This document shows, piece after piece, positions 25,641-34,497 of a stretch of DNA of 64,000 bases. Source of the DNA: Megasphaera micronuciformis F0359 (GTDB lineage: Bacteria > Bacillota > Negativicutes > Veillonellales > Megasphaeraceae); NCBI RefSeq assembly GCF_000165735.1, contig NZ_GL538208.1, forward strand, positions 172,682 through 236,681. Direction: 5' to 3'. The notes beneath the pieces were generated by a model. It was given only the letters and a program-made list of their open reading frames with translations. It was not told the DNA's origin and did not search any database. Both the position numbers and the translations under genes were made by a program. Every line of letters starts with the position of its first letter. Within the stretch, counting starts at the first letter, position 1.

Positions 25641-28070
25641 ATGGAACAACATTTTACACAACCTTCAAAACGCGTTCTCCGCTATGCTCGCGATGCGGCT
25701 CGCCGTATGGGACATAACTATGTGGGAACTGAACATATATTAATCGGACTGCTTTTGGAAAAAGAAGGAGAAGGCGGGAAAATCCTACGTCGACTGGGAC
25801 TTACGGACGGCAATGTCATGCGAGTCATAGAAGGCGTAGTGGGAATCGGTACGGCAGTGACGGATAACCCTGTCTTAACGACCAAGACCCGCCTGGCCAT
25901 GGAAGAGGCTTCGCGTGAGGCTGCCAAACAGTCGCGGCCCATTGAAACGGATATCATTCTTTGGGGATTATTGCAACAAGAAGACAGTATGGCCGTTCAC
26001 GTATTGGAAAATATGGATATTGATACGGCCGGCATTATTGAAGAAATTGAAGAAAGAGTACCCGTTCGCCAAGGCGGTGAAGAAATCCCGGACACGGATA
26101 CGAGAACTGAAAAAGAAAATCCTCTCGCCCTTTACGGGCGCGATTTAAATAAAGATGCGAAAGACGGCAAAATCGATCCCGTCATCGGCAGAGATAAGGA
26201 AATTGACAGGGTCATCCAAATTTTGTGCCGGCGTACGAAGAACAATCCGGTTCTTCTCGGATCACCCGGCGTAGGCAAAACAGCTGTAGCCGAAGGATTG
26301 GCGCAAAAAATTGCAGACGGCCATATTCCTAAGCCGTTGGCAGATAAACGTGTCATCTCCTTGAGCATGGCAAGTCTGGTTGCCGGCACTAAATATCGCG
26401 GCGAATTTGAAGAGCGGATCAAACAACTCTTGGAAGCGGTCAAAGAAGACTCATCGTTAATTTTGTTTATTGATGAATTGCATCAATTAATCGGTGCCGG
26501 TTCGGCTGAAGGGACTATGGATGCCGCCGACATCTTAAAGCCTGCCTTGGCCAGAGGTGAACTTCAGTGTATCGGTGCCACGACGACGGATGAATATCGC
26601 AAGTATATTGAAAAGGACTCGGCCTTGACTCGCCGATTCCAGCCGGTACGCGTAGAAGAACCGACGGAAGAAGAGGCTCTTTCTATTTTGCAGGGATTAA
26701 AAGGACCGTATGAAGACTTTCACCATGTTCACTTTACGGACGAAGCCTTGTCGGATGCGGTAAAACTGTCTGCTCGTTATATTGCTGACAGATATTTGCC
26801 CGATAAGGCTATTGATGTTATTGATGAAGCGGCTTCTAAGGTTCGCTTGGAACATGCCGCTTCTAACGGTGAATTAAAAGAAGCGGAAGACGAATTGGCA
26901 CGAATTGAAAAGAAAAAAAGTGAACTTTCGGCAGCCGAAAAGTTTGAAGAGTGTGCCGCTTTGCGTGATAAGGCCAAAGAGATGGAAGAACGAATTCGTG
27001 AGTTAAAAGAAGCCCAAAAGGCAAAAGACCGACCTCAGGTTTTAAGCTCTCATATTGCCGATGTCGTTTCCGTCTGGTCGGGAGTGCCCGTACAAAAAAT
27101 CGGTACGACTGAAGCGCAACGCCTTCTTAACTTGGAAGATGAGTTGCATAAACGGGTTATCGGGCAAGATGAAGCTGTTCGAGCTGTGGCTAAAGCCATG
27201 CGCCGTTCCGGAGCGGGTCTGAAAGATCCGAAGCGACCTGTCGGCTCTTTCCTTTTCCTGGGGCCCAGCGGCGTAGGTAAAACGGAGCTGGCACGTGCCT
27301 TGGCGGCCGGTCTTTTCGGTGATGAAGAGGCCATGATTCGCATCGATATGAGTGAATTTACGGAATCTCATGCCGTAGCACGACTCGTCGGTTCTCCGCC
27401 CGGTTATGTAGGGTACGATGAAGGGGGAGAGTTAACCGACAAAGTTAGAGAAAAACCGTATAGCGTCATCTTATTTGACGAAGTGGAAAAAGCGAGCCAT
27501 AACTTCTTCAACCTTCTTTTACAAATCCTTGATGACGGTCGTTTAACGGATTCAAAGGGGCGAACTGTCGATTTCAGAAATACGGTTATTATTATGACCG
27601 GGAATCTGGGTGCTAATCGTTTGAAGTCCGAAGTGCCTACAATGGGCTTTAATGTCGGACACGAGTCGGAAGATGACAGGCTCCATGCCTTTGAAGGTGT
27701 AAAGAAGGATATTATGACGGATGTTCGCAAGTTCTTTAAACCCGAGTTCCTCAACCGATTGGATGAAATTCTGATCTTCAAACCTTTGACTAAAGACGAC
27801 TTGCGTCATATTGTACGCCTCATGATTCACACCTTGGAAGATAAGGTAAAAGAAAAAGGGGTAGTCGTAGACGTGACGGAAAAGGCGACGGAGGTCCTGG
27901 TCGGAGAAGGAACCGACTTTGCATATGGGGCTCGCCCTTTACGGCGTGCCTTGCAAAAGCTCGTCGAAGACAAGCTGTCCGAGTATATGCTGGAAGGGAC
28001 TTTAAAAGAAGGCATGAAGGTGTGCATTGACAGTAAAGACGGGAAAAAGATCGATTTTCAGATGATATAA
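25641..28070 (+). CDS. clpC: AAA+ unfoldase ClpC
   Basis: The 809-residue Hsp100 protein has the following domains in order: Clp N-domain (residues 1-145, HNYVGTEHILIGLLLE); NBD1 with Walker A GSPGVGKT near residue 208 and LFIDELHQLIGAG; a UVR-like middle domain (KKSELSAAEKFEECAALRDKAKEMEE); and NBD2 with GPSGVGKTELARALA near residue 543 and LFDEVEKASHNFFN. The middle domain marks ClpC rather than ClpA or ClpB. It unfolds phospho-arginine-tagged proteins into ClpP. ATG 25641 has GGAGGGGG at good spacing; ATG 25635 touches that site. Confidence 0.95.
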   Translation: MEQHFTQPSKRVLRYARDAARRMGHNYVGTEHILIGLLLEKEGEGGKILRRLGLTDGNVMRVIEGVVGIGTAVTDNPVLTTKTRLAMEEASREAAKQSRPIETDIILWGLLQQEDSMAVHVLENMDIDTAGIIEEIEERVPVRQGGEEIPDTDTRTEKENPLALYGRDLNKDAKDGKIDPVIGRDKEIDRVIQILCRRTKNNPVLLGSPGVGKTAVAEGLAQKIADGHIPKPLADKRVISLSMASLVAGTKYRGEFEERIKQLLEAVKEDSSLILFIDELHQLIGAGSAEGTMDAADILKPALARGELQCIGATTTDEYRKYIEKDSALTRRFQPVRVEEPTEEEALSILQGLKGPYEDFHHVHFTDEALSDAVKLSARYIADRYLPDKAIDVIDEAASKVRLEHAASNGELKEAEDELARIEKKKSELSAAEKFEECAALRDKAKEMEERIRELKEAQKAKDRPQVLSSHIADVVSVWSGVPVQKIGTTEAQRLLNLEDELHKRVIGQDEAVRAVAKAMRRSGAGLKDPKRPVGSFLFLGPSGVGKTELARALAAGLFGDEEAMIRIDMSEFTESHAVARLVGSPPGYVGYDEGGELTDKVREKPYSVILFDEVEKASHNFFNLLLQILDDGRLTDSKGRTVDFRNTVIIMTGNLGANRLKSEVPTMGFNVGHESEDDRLHAFEGVKKDIMTDVRKFFKPEFLNRLDEILIFKPLTKDDLRHIVRLMIHTLEDKVKEKGVVVDVTEKATEVLVGEGTDFAYGARPLRRALQKLVEDKLSEYMLEGTLKEGMKVCIDSKDGKKIDFQMI

Positions 28071-28079
28071 GGAGTCGAT

Positions 28080-29447
28080 ATGGCAAAAATAAAGACCCGT
28101 TTCGTCTGCAACAATTGCGGCAGCGTTTCAACCCGATGGTTGGGGCGTTGCCCGCAGTGCGGCGAATGGAATACGCTCGTTGAAGAACAAACCGTTCCGC
28201 AAGCTCCTAAAGGGGTGGCTTCCTCGGTACGAAGCGAAGGCACGGAACCTGAGTTATTGAAGTCTGTACGTATGGAATTAATGAGTCGTTTGCAAACGGG
28301 AATTGACGAATTGGATACGGTTTTGGGCGGTGGCATTGTACCGGGGGCCTTGATTCTTCTGAGCGGTGACCCGGGTATCGGCAAGTCTACGTTGGTTTTG
28401 CAAACGGCAGCAGCCGTAAGTCGGGAAGCCGGTACGGTATTGTATGCATCAGGTGAAGAGTCGGCCGGACAAATTAAAATGAGAGCCGATCGTTTAAATA
28501 TTAAAGTCGACGACCTCTTCGTGCAAGCCGATACCTATTTGGATTCGGTCTTAAAAGAAGCAAAGTCGAGAAATGTCGGACTGCTTATCATTGATTCTAT
28601 TCAGACCATGTATACGAGTGACTGTGACGGGGCACCGGGGAGTCAGACTCAAGTTCGTGAAGGAACGAATAAGCTCATGAATTTTGCCAAGTCTACGGGC
28701 ATTCCCGTCATCGTTATCGGACATGTTACCAAAGAAGGTGCCATTGCGGGCCCTCGACTAATGGAACATTTGGTGGATACGGTATTGTACTTGGAAGGGG
28801 AACGGCATTATCAGTTTCGCGTTCTTCGCAGCATGAAAAACCGTTTCGGATCGACTAATGAAACGGGGCTCTTTACCATGACCGAAGGCGGCTTGGAAGA
28901 ACTGGTCAATCCATCGGCACTTTTACTGGCTGAGCGTTCGGCCGGTCAGGCCGGTTCTACTGTTGCCGCCGTCATGGACGGTATGCGGCCCCTTATGGGT
29001 GAGATTCAGGCCCTTACTTCACGTTCCGTTTTTGCCGTACCCAGGCGGACTGTTGTAGGTATGGATTATAATCGATTGATCTTGCTTTTAGCCGTGTTGG
29101 AAAAACGGGCGGGTATCAACCTATCGACTCAAGATGTATATATTAACGTGGCCGGCGGTTTGAAGATGTCCGAAACGGCAGCCGATCTTCCTGTGGCTCT
29201 GTCTGTCGTATCATCTTTTAGAGATCTGCCTGTTCATGCGGAAACGGTCGTCATGGGGGAAATCGGCCTGACAGGTGATATCAGACGGGTGCCTCATGCA
29301 CGAAGACGCATTCAGGAAGCGGCTAAATTGGGATTTAAGCGGTTTATCATTCCCGAAGGCAACAGGGATGATATAGATGTAAAAAAGTATGATATTCTTT
29401 GCGTAAAGACGGTAAAAGAAGCGATTGAGAAAGCTTTTAAGATCTAG
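28080..29447 (+). CDS. radA: DNA repair/recombination protein RadA
   Basis: The 455-residue protein has an N-terminal C4 zinc finger (CNNCGSVSTRWLGRCPQC, residues 10-27), a RecA-like core with Walker A GDPGIGKST near residue 98, and the RadA-specific KNRFGSTNE motif. A C-terminal Lon-protease-like domain contains DVYINVAGGLKMSETAADLPVALSV. RadA is a branch-migration helicase in recombinational repair. It starts nine bases after clpC, so it belongs to the stress operon. Confidence 0.95.
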   Translation: MAKIKTRFVCNNCGSVSTRWLGRCPQCGEWNTLVEEQTVPQAPKGVASSVRSEGTEPELLKSVRMELMSRLQTGIDELDTVLGGGIVPGALILLSGDPGIGKSTLVLQTAAAVSREAGTVLYASGEESAGQIKMRADRLNIKVDDLFVQADTYLDSVLKEAKSRNVGLLIIDSIQTMYTSDCDGAPGSQTQVREGTNKLMNFAKSTGIPVIVIGHVTKEGAIAGPRLMEHLVDTVLYLEGERHYQFRVLRSMKNRFGSTNETGLFTMTEGGLEELVNPSALLLAERSAGQAGSTVAAVMDGMRPLMGEIQALTSRSVFAVPRRTVVGMDYNRLILLLAVLEKRAGINLSTQDVYINVAGGLKMSETAADLPVALSVVSSFRDLPVHAETVVMGEIGLTGDIRRVPHARRRIQEAAKLGFKRFIIPEGNRDDIDVKKYDILCVKTVKEAIEKAFKI

Positions 29448-29493
29448 CAAAAAGGTGTAGCACGTAAGATACTAAAATACGGGAGATGGTCAT

Positions 29494-30009
29494 ATGAATA
29501 AGGTTGTAGTAGTTATCGACATGCAAAACGACTTCGTTGACGGAAGTCTGGGGACGGCGGAAGCCCAAAAGATAGTTCCGCACGTGAAGACCGAAGTTGA
29601 AGCGGCCCAAAAAGCCGGTGCATCTTTGGTTTTTACGATGGATACTCACGGTAAAAATTATCTGGAAACTCAGGAAGGAAAGAATCTGCCTGTCGAACAC
29701 TGTATTCAAGGGACTAAGGGATGGCAGATTATCGACACCTTGCAGCCGTACGTGAAGTCGGCTGTGGCGGTTGTGGAAAAGCCGACCTTCGGCTCTAAGG
29801 ACTTACCGGATCTTCTAGCCGATTATGATGAAATCGAGCTCATGGGACTCTGCACGGATATTTGTGTTGTTTCCAATGCTCTCATGCTGAAGGCCTTTTA
29901 TCCTGAAAAATCTGTATCCGTTGTATCTTCCTGCTGTGCCGGAGTGACTCCCGAAAGTCATGAAGCGGCTTTAAAAACAATGCAAATGTGTCAAATAAAA
30001 ATTTGCTGA
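29494..30009 (+). CDS. isochorismatase-family hydrolase (nicotinamidase-like)
   Basis: The 171-residue protein has the cysteine-hydrolase triad positions Asp9 (VVIDMQNDFVDGSLG), Lys96 (VEKPTFGS) and Cys124 (GLCTDICVVSNAL). The metal/ring region is less typical: TMDTHGKNY stands where nicotinamidases have a DWHxxxH zinc site, and only His52 is kept. Nicotinamide or a related amide could be the substrate, but this is uncertain. It occupies the place where disA lies in Bacillus-type operons, between radA and yacL, and is followed by a terminator. Confidence 0.83.
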   Translation: MNKVVVVIDMQNDFVDGSLGTAEAQKIVPHVKTEVEAAQKAGASLVFTMDTHGKNYLETQEGKNLPVEHCIQGTKGWQIIDTLQPYVKSAVAVVEKPTFGSKDLPDLLADYDEIELMGLCTDICVVSNALMLKAFYPEKSVSVVSSCCAGVTPESHEAALKTMQMCQIKIC

Positions 30010-30043
30010 TTTTCGCAATAAGGGAAATAATCTGCGCATAGAT

Positions 30044-30075
30044 AAAATAAGACAGCCTGAGCTGTCTTATTTTCG
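30044..30075 (+). terminator. hairpin terminator
   Basis: A 13-bp perfect stem AAAATAAGACAGC/GCTGTCTTATTTT (30044-30056 against 30061-30073) with loop CTGA ends the ctsR-radA-isochorismatase transcript. The following ~200 bases hold only the next promoter. Confidence 0.85.
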
Positions 30076-30197
30076 TATGAGAATATATTTTTTTATTAGC
30101 CGATGTGAATGGATTATAAGAAATCGGAATAATTGACCCCTTTGTATATGAATGTGTAAATAAAGAGTTTTTATAGGCTTTGTAACGACGGGTTACC

Positions 30198-30226
30198 TGG
30201 AAAGCGGCATGGATACATGATATAAT
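30198..30226 (+). promoter_or_regulatory. probable extended -10 promoter of yacL operon
   Basis: TGATATAAT (30218-30226) is an extended -10 box. The -35 position (TGGAAA, 30198-30203, 17-base spacer) is weak. It lies 48 bases ahead of yacL, after a terminator. Confidence 0.55.
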
Positions 30227-30273
30227 TAAACAGTTTTAAAAGGTTAAGGATCATTTGCGGGAGGTGACGTAGT

Positions 30274-31446
30274 ATGTCTGATGATCAACGTTCTTCCAAT
30301 GCTGAACGGGAAACGGGTAAGGCACGTCGCGTAAAGGTGCATAAACTGGCCGATACGCTCATGCGTTGGCTCATTGTCCTCGTAGTGGCCATTATCTTTG
30401 TTGTATTGGCTGACGAAATCATTACGACGCCCTTTTTCAGTGCCGAGTTGGAAGGCGAGGCAACGGGATTTTTCAGTCTGACCGTGCTGACAGTTATTGC
30501 ATACGTAGTCGGGGCTTTGGTCGGAGCCGTTGTCGGTTATATTTTATCTCACTTTATTTTGCGCCTCATTTGGGCGGCTATTCATCGTATCGAATTCAGT
30601 CTGGGATCTCTTTCGGGACAGGACCTTCTTGCCGGAACCGTGGGCTTGCTTATTGGACTTATAATTGCTAATTTAATCGGATTCGCCTTTGCCCGGCTCC
30701 CCATTATCGGGGCTTACGGTCCTATTGTTTTCAACCTTGTTTTCGGCTATGCCGGAATGAGCATTGCCGTACATAAAAAAGCGGAAGTGTCCGGCCTGTT
30801 GGCTAACTTTCGCTTAGGCAAACAAGCCAAGGAAAGATCTGTAAAAAAGACGGGAAGTACCAAGTTGTTGGATACGAGTTCCATCATTGACGGTCGAATT
30901 GCCGAGCTGTGTGCTACGGGATTTTTAGAAGGACCGCTCCTCGTGCCCGTCTTCGTGCTGGAAGAGCTTCAACTCATTGCCGACTCGGCGGACTTATTGA
31001 AACGGACTAAAGGTCGGCGCGGCTTGGATATTTTGAAACAAATGCAAGAGGACGGCCACGTAGATGTGCACATTATTAATGACGATTTTGATGACATTCA
31101 GGGCGTAGACTCAAAATTGGTGCGCCTCGGCCGTGATCTTAAGGCCAAGGTCATTACCAACGATTACAATCTGAATAAGGTAGCAGAATTACAAGGTGTC
31201 GTTGTTCTCAATATTAACGATTTGGCCAATGCTATGAAGCCGGCACGTGTTCCCGGCGAAGAAATGACCGTTCTTATCGTCAAGGCCGGTAAGGAAGAAA
31301 ACCAAGGGATCGCTTACTTGGAGGACGGTACGATGATTGTCGTGGAAAATGGACAAAAGTATATCGGTATGTCCGTCCCCGTTACCGTAACTTCCGTATT
31401 GCAAACTTCGGCGGGACGTATGATTTTTGTCAAAGTATCTGATTAG
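30274..31446 (+). CDS. yacL: membrane PIN-TRAM domain protein (YacL-like)
   Basis: In this 390-residue protein four hydrophobic segments (about residues 30-50, 62-90, 105-130, 135-160) precede a PIN nuclease domain. The PIN domain starts with LLDTSSIIDGRIAEL and carries the acidic residues VFVLEELQ, RRGLD and ITNDYNLNKVAEL. A TRAM RNA-binding domain follows (residues ~320-388). YacL homologues are conserved next to radA/ispD in Firmicutes; an RNase role is assumed from the PIN fold but not settled. The ribosome site GGGAGGTGACGT precedes ATG 30274. It ends seven bases before ispDF. Confidence 0.88.
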   Translation: MSDDQRSSNAERETGKARRVKVHKLADTLMRWLIVLVVAIIFVVLADEIITTPFFSAELEGEATGFFSLTVLTVIAYVVGALVGAVVGYILSHFILRLIWAAIHRIEFSLGSLSGQDLLAGTVGLLIGLIIANLIGFAFARLPIIGAYGPIVFNLVFGYAGMSIAVHKKAEVSGLLANFRLGKQAKERSVKKTGSTKLLDTSSIIDGRIAELCATGFLEGPLLVPVFVLEELQLIADSADLLKRTKGRRGLDILKQMQEDGHVDVHIINDDFDDIQGVDSKLVRLGRDLKAKVITNDYNLNKVAELQGVVVLNINDLANAMKPARVPGEEMTVLIVKAGKEENQGIAYLEDGTMIVVENGQKYIGMSVPVTVTSVLQTSAGRMIFVKVSD

Positions 31447-31452
31447 AAACAG

Positions 31453-32643
31453 GTGGAGTACTTGAAAGTATCTGTTATTGTAGTTGCCGCCGGATCGGGA
31501 CGGCGATTCGGCTATGAACGAAATAAACTTTTTTATCCCCTCTGCGGAAAAATCGTTTTAGAACATACGCTGACCAATCTCTTTGCGGCTAAGTACGTGT
31601 CCGAGACCGTTATTGTCGTGTCCGAACGGGATCGTAAAGACGTGGAAGCGGTGGTAAGGGCTTTGAAGCCGTCTATTCCCGTGAAATATGCCATCGGTGG
31701 TGCTGAGCGGGAAGATTCCGTATATAGCGGTCTCTTGCTGACTGCCGAGGATTGTGACATCGTCATGGTTCACGACGGGTCTCGCCCCATGGCCGGTCCC
31801 GAGTGGTTTGATAATGCCGTCTCCGTCATGGAGAGAGCTGATGCGGCCGTTTATGCCGTGCCTGTAAAGGATACGGTGAAACTTCGAGAAGATGCGGAGA
31901 CGGCGGAACCTCAACGGCTGAAAACCTTGGACCGCAGCCGCCTTATTGCCGTGCAAACGCCGCAGATTTTTCGCCGTTCGGTCTTGAAGAAGGCTCATGA
32001 ATATGCGAAAGAAAAGGGCTTCAGCGGCACAGATGATGCTTCGTTGGTCGAGGCCTGCGGTGTTCCCATTGTTGTATTAAACGGTGACGAGCGTAATCTC
32101 AAGGTAACAACACCCGACGATATTCCCGTTTTGGAGTTTTACTTAAACGGGTCGACGAAGCACTGTGTAGGTAGCGGCTATGACGTACACCGTCTTATAG
32201 CAGGTCGCAAACTTATTTTGGGAGGTGTTACGGTTCCTCACGGTAAGGGACTGGAAGGTCACTCCGATGCGGATGTGTTGGTTCATGCCGTCATGGATGC
32301 CCTCCTCGGGGCGGCGGGTCTTAAGGATATAGGCACGTACTTTCCCGATACGGATGCGGCCTACAAGGATGTGTCCAGTATTGCTCTTTTACGCAAGGTT
32401 AAGCAAATTCTTGTAGAAAACGGGTGTCGCATTATCAATGTGGATGCTACCTTGTTGGCTCAAGAGCCGAAGGTTAAACCTTATATTTCCCAAATGGTTC
32501 ATAATATAGCTGTGGCTTTGGAAATGGATGAAAGTGATGTATCCGTTAAGGCCACGACGACGGAGCGACTCGGCTTCGTCGGTAATGAAGAGGGCATGGC
32601 GGCACAAGCGGCGGCTATGGTTCTCAAGTACAATGCAATTTAG
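31453..32643 (+). CDS. ispDF: fused IspD-IspF isoprenoid biosynthesis enzyme
   Basis: At 396 residues it carries two MEP-pathway enzymes in one chain. Residues 1-~230 are IspD (VVAAGSGRRFGYERNKLFYPLCGK, MVHDGSRPMAG, TPQIFRRSVL, NLKVTTPDDI), which makes CDP-methylerythritol. Residues ~235-396 are IspF (GSGYDVHRLIAGRKLILGG, LEGHSDADVLVHAVMDALLG, KATTTERLGFVGNEEGMA), which makes the cyclic diphosphate. In many Firmicutes these are separate adjacent genes. The start is GTG 31453; a TTG at 31462 close to AGGTGGAG is possible. Confidence 0.94.
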   Translation: MEYLKVSVIVVAAGSGRRFGYERNKLFYPLCGKIVLEHTLTNLFAAKYVSETVIVVSERDRKDVEAVVRALKPSIPVKYAIGGAEREDSVYSGLLLTAEDCDIVMVHDGSRPMAGPEWFDNAVSVMERADAAVYAVPVKDTVKLREDAETAEPQRLKTLDRSRLIAVQTPQIFRRSVLKKAHEYAKEKGFSGTDDASLVEACGVPIVVLNGDERNLKVTTPDDIPVLEFYLNGSTKHCVGSGYDVHRLIAGRKLILGGVTVPHGKGLEGHSDADVLVHAVMDALLGAAGLKDIGTYFPDTDAAYKDVSSIALLRKVKQILVENGCRIINVDATLLAQEPKVKPYISQMVHNIAVALEMDESDVSVKATTTERLGFVGNEEGMAAQAAAMVLKYNAI

Positions 32644-32656
32644 GAGGAATTGATTC

Positions 32657-34120
32657 ATGTCTAAGCAAGTTCGCGTACGTTTCGCTCCCAGCCCGACCGG
32701 GCCTTTTCATATAGGAGGTGCCCGTTCGGCACTCTTTAATTATCTTGTAGCCGCTCATAATGACGGAACTTTTGTCGTCCGCGTAGAAGATACGGATCAA
32801 AAGCGGTCTACGCGCGAATCGGAAGAAAACATAAAAGAAGCCCTCCACTGGTTGGGGATTAACTGGGATGAAGGCATTGATGTAGGCGGTGATCACGGAC
32901 CGTATCGTCAAATGGAACGCCTTGATCTATATCGTCAATATACGGAAAAACTGTTGGCTGAAGGTAAAGCTTACTACTGCTTCTGTACACCCGAAGAGTT
33001 GGAAGCCGAAAAAGATGCACAAATGGCCAAGGGAGAAACGCCCGTTTACGGCGGCACGTGCAGTCATCTTTCGGAAGAACAGATAAAACAGTATCTGGCT
33101 GAAGGTAGACCGCATGTCATACGCATTAGAACGCCGAAGCACAAAACTTACGAAGTAGATGATATTGTGCGTGGCAAGGTGCCTTTTGATTCCGATAAAA
33201 TCGGGGATTTCGTTATTGTTAAATCCGATGGGGTGCCGGTTTATAACTACTGTGTAGTCCTTGATGACGCCCTTATGGAAATTACCCATGTTATTCGGGC
33301 GGAAGAACACCTGTCCAACACACCGCGTCAGCTTGTTTTGTATGAAGCGCTGGGATTTGAACCTCCTAAGTTTGCTCATGTATCGCTTATTCTCGGTGCA
33401 GATAAGAAAAAGATGAGTAAACGTCACGGGGCCACATCCGTACAACAGTATCGGGATATGGGATACTTACCCGAAGCACTGTTTAACTTCCTGGCCTTGC
33501 TCGGATGGACACCTGACAGCGATAAGGAAATTTTCAGTAAAGAAGAACTGTGTAGCATGTTTACTCTTGATCGTGTGGCGAAAAACCCGGCAGTTTTCGA
33601 TATTGAAAAACTTAATTGGATTAACTTCCAATATATGAAAGAATTGGACGGCCCTTCGTTAGTAACACTTTGCTTACCTCATTTACAGAAGGCCGGCTAC
33701 GTGTCGGAAAACCCTGATGCGAACACCTTAACCTGGGTTGAAACTATGGTAACGGCTTTGCGTGAACACATTCAGTACGGTGCTCAAGTTACCGATGCGG
33801 CTAAAGTCTTCTTTACCGATGAATATGAACCGGAAAACGAAGAAACGGCAGACGTATTGAAAGAAGAAACGGCTCCTGCTGTTCTTACGGCCTTTTTGAA
33901 AGAGCTGGAGGCCTTGGACGAAGTTACGGCCGATACGGTTCAGCCTCTCTTCAAGAAGGTGCAAAAGGGGGTAGGCGTTAAAGGCAAGTTCGTGTACATG
34001 CCTATCCGCGTGGCTTTGACCGGTGTTATGCACGGTCCGGACCTGAACGTCATCATCGCTTTAATGGGACGTGAAAAAGTGGTACAGCGCTTGCGCCGCA
34101 GCGGACTTATTGCGGAATAA
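32657..34120 (+). CDS. gltX: glutamyl-tRNA synthetase
   Basis: The 487-residue class I synthetase has the HIGH-type motif SPTGPFHIGGARSALFNYL and KMSKRHG (LGADKKKMSKRHGATS), with HVIRAEEHLSNTPRQLVLYEALG between them. It charges tRNA-Glu and, in bacteria lacking GlnRS, often tRNA-Gln as well. It stands 13 bases after ispDF with AGGAGG before the ATG. The operon order ispD-ispF-gltX matches Bacillus. A terminator follows, so cysS is controlled separately. Confidence 0.96.
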   Translation: MSKQVRVRFAPSPTGPFHIGGARSALFNYLVAAHNDGTFVVRVEDTDQKRSTRESEENIKEALHWLGINWDEGIDVGGDHGPYRQMERLDLYRQYTEKLLAEGKAYYCFCTPEELEAEKDAQMAKGETPVYGGTCSHLSEEQIKQYLAEGRPHVIRIRTPKHKTYEVDDIVRGKVPFDSDKIGDFVIVKSDGVPVYNYCVVLDDALMEITHVIRAEEHLSNTPRQLVLYEALGFEPPKFAHVSLILGADKKKMSKRHGATSVQQYRDMGYLPEALFNFLALLGWTPDSDKEIFSKEELCSMFTLDRVAKNPAVFDIEKLNWINFQYMKELDGPSLVTLCLPHLQKAGYVSENPDANTLTWVETMVTALREHIQYGAQVTDAAKVFFTDEYEPENEETADVLKEETAPAVLTAFLKELEALDEVTADTVQPLFKKVQKGVGVKGKFVYMPIRVALTGVMHGPDLNVIIALMGREKVVQRLRRSGLIAE

Positions 34121-34129
34121 ATCAAGGTA

Positions 34130-34166
34130 AAAAGGGAGTGTCTTTAGGAGATACTCCCTTTTAATT
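34130..34166 (+). terminator. hairpin terminator after gltX
   Basis: A 14-bp stem with one G-U (34130-34143 against 34149-34162, AAAAGGGAGTGTCT/AGATACTCCCTTTT) is followed by TTAATTTT, ending the yacL-ispDF-gltX transcript. Confidence 0.85.
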
Positions 34167-34182
34167 TTATCCAAGTATCCTA

Positions 34183-34210
34183 TTGACAGGAAAGTGATAA
34201 GTCATATAAT
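34183..34210 (+). promoter_or_regulatory. cysS promoter
   Basis: Consensus TTGACA (34183-34188) and TATAAT (34205-34210) are spaced by 16 bases, placing the transcript start just before the T-box leader. Confidence 0.85.
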
Positions 34211-34216
34211 ATTATG

Positions 34217-34477
34217 TATTATATATAGCTTTCTACGGAAAGTGTACAATGACGAAGACCGAAATGTGTTTATCCTTCGGCACTACAGAGAGACGAGGCG
34301 GTCGCTGAAAGCCTTGTCAGATTGCCCGATGATAAAACTGCCTTCGCGAGTCGGTCGAGTGAACGATAGTAGCTCGATCCGGATACCGCCGTTACCGGTT
34401 ATGAAGATTACGACTATGTCGTAAAACAGAGTGGAACCGCGGGCCACCGTCTCTGTCAGGGGATGGGGGCTCTTTTT
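34217..34477 (+). promoter_or_regulatory. cysteine T-box leader (riboswitch) of cysS
   Basis: The leader holds the T-box TGGAACCGCGG (34431-34441). Stem I closes by GACCGA (34257-34262) with TCGGTC (34351-34356). An inner helix TTTATC/GATAAA (34269-34274/34331-34336) leaves a loop that displays TGC at 34339-34341, a Cys codon. The distal AGAGAGACGAGGCGGTCGCTG region is typical. A terminator stem (34441-34453 with ~34460-34472, then TTTTT) competes with the antiterminator. Uncharged tRNA-Cys should bind and allow read-through into cysS. Confidence 0.93.
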
Positions 34478-34497
34478 ATGTTAAATAGGAGGTTATG

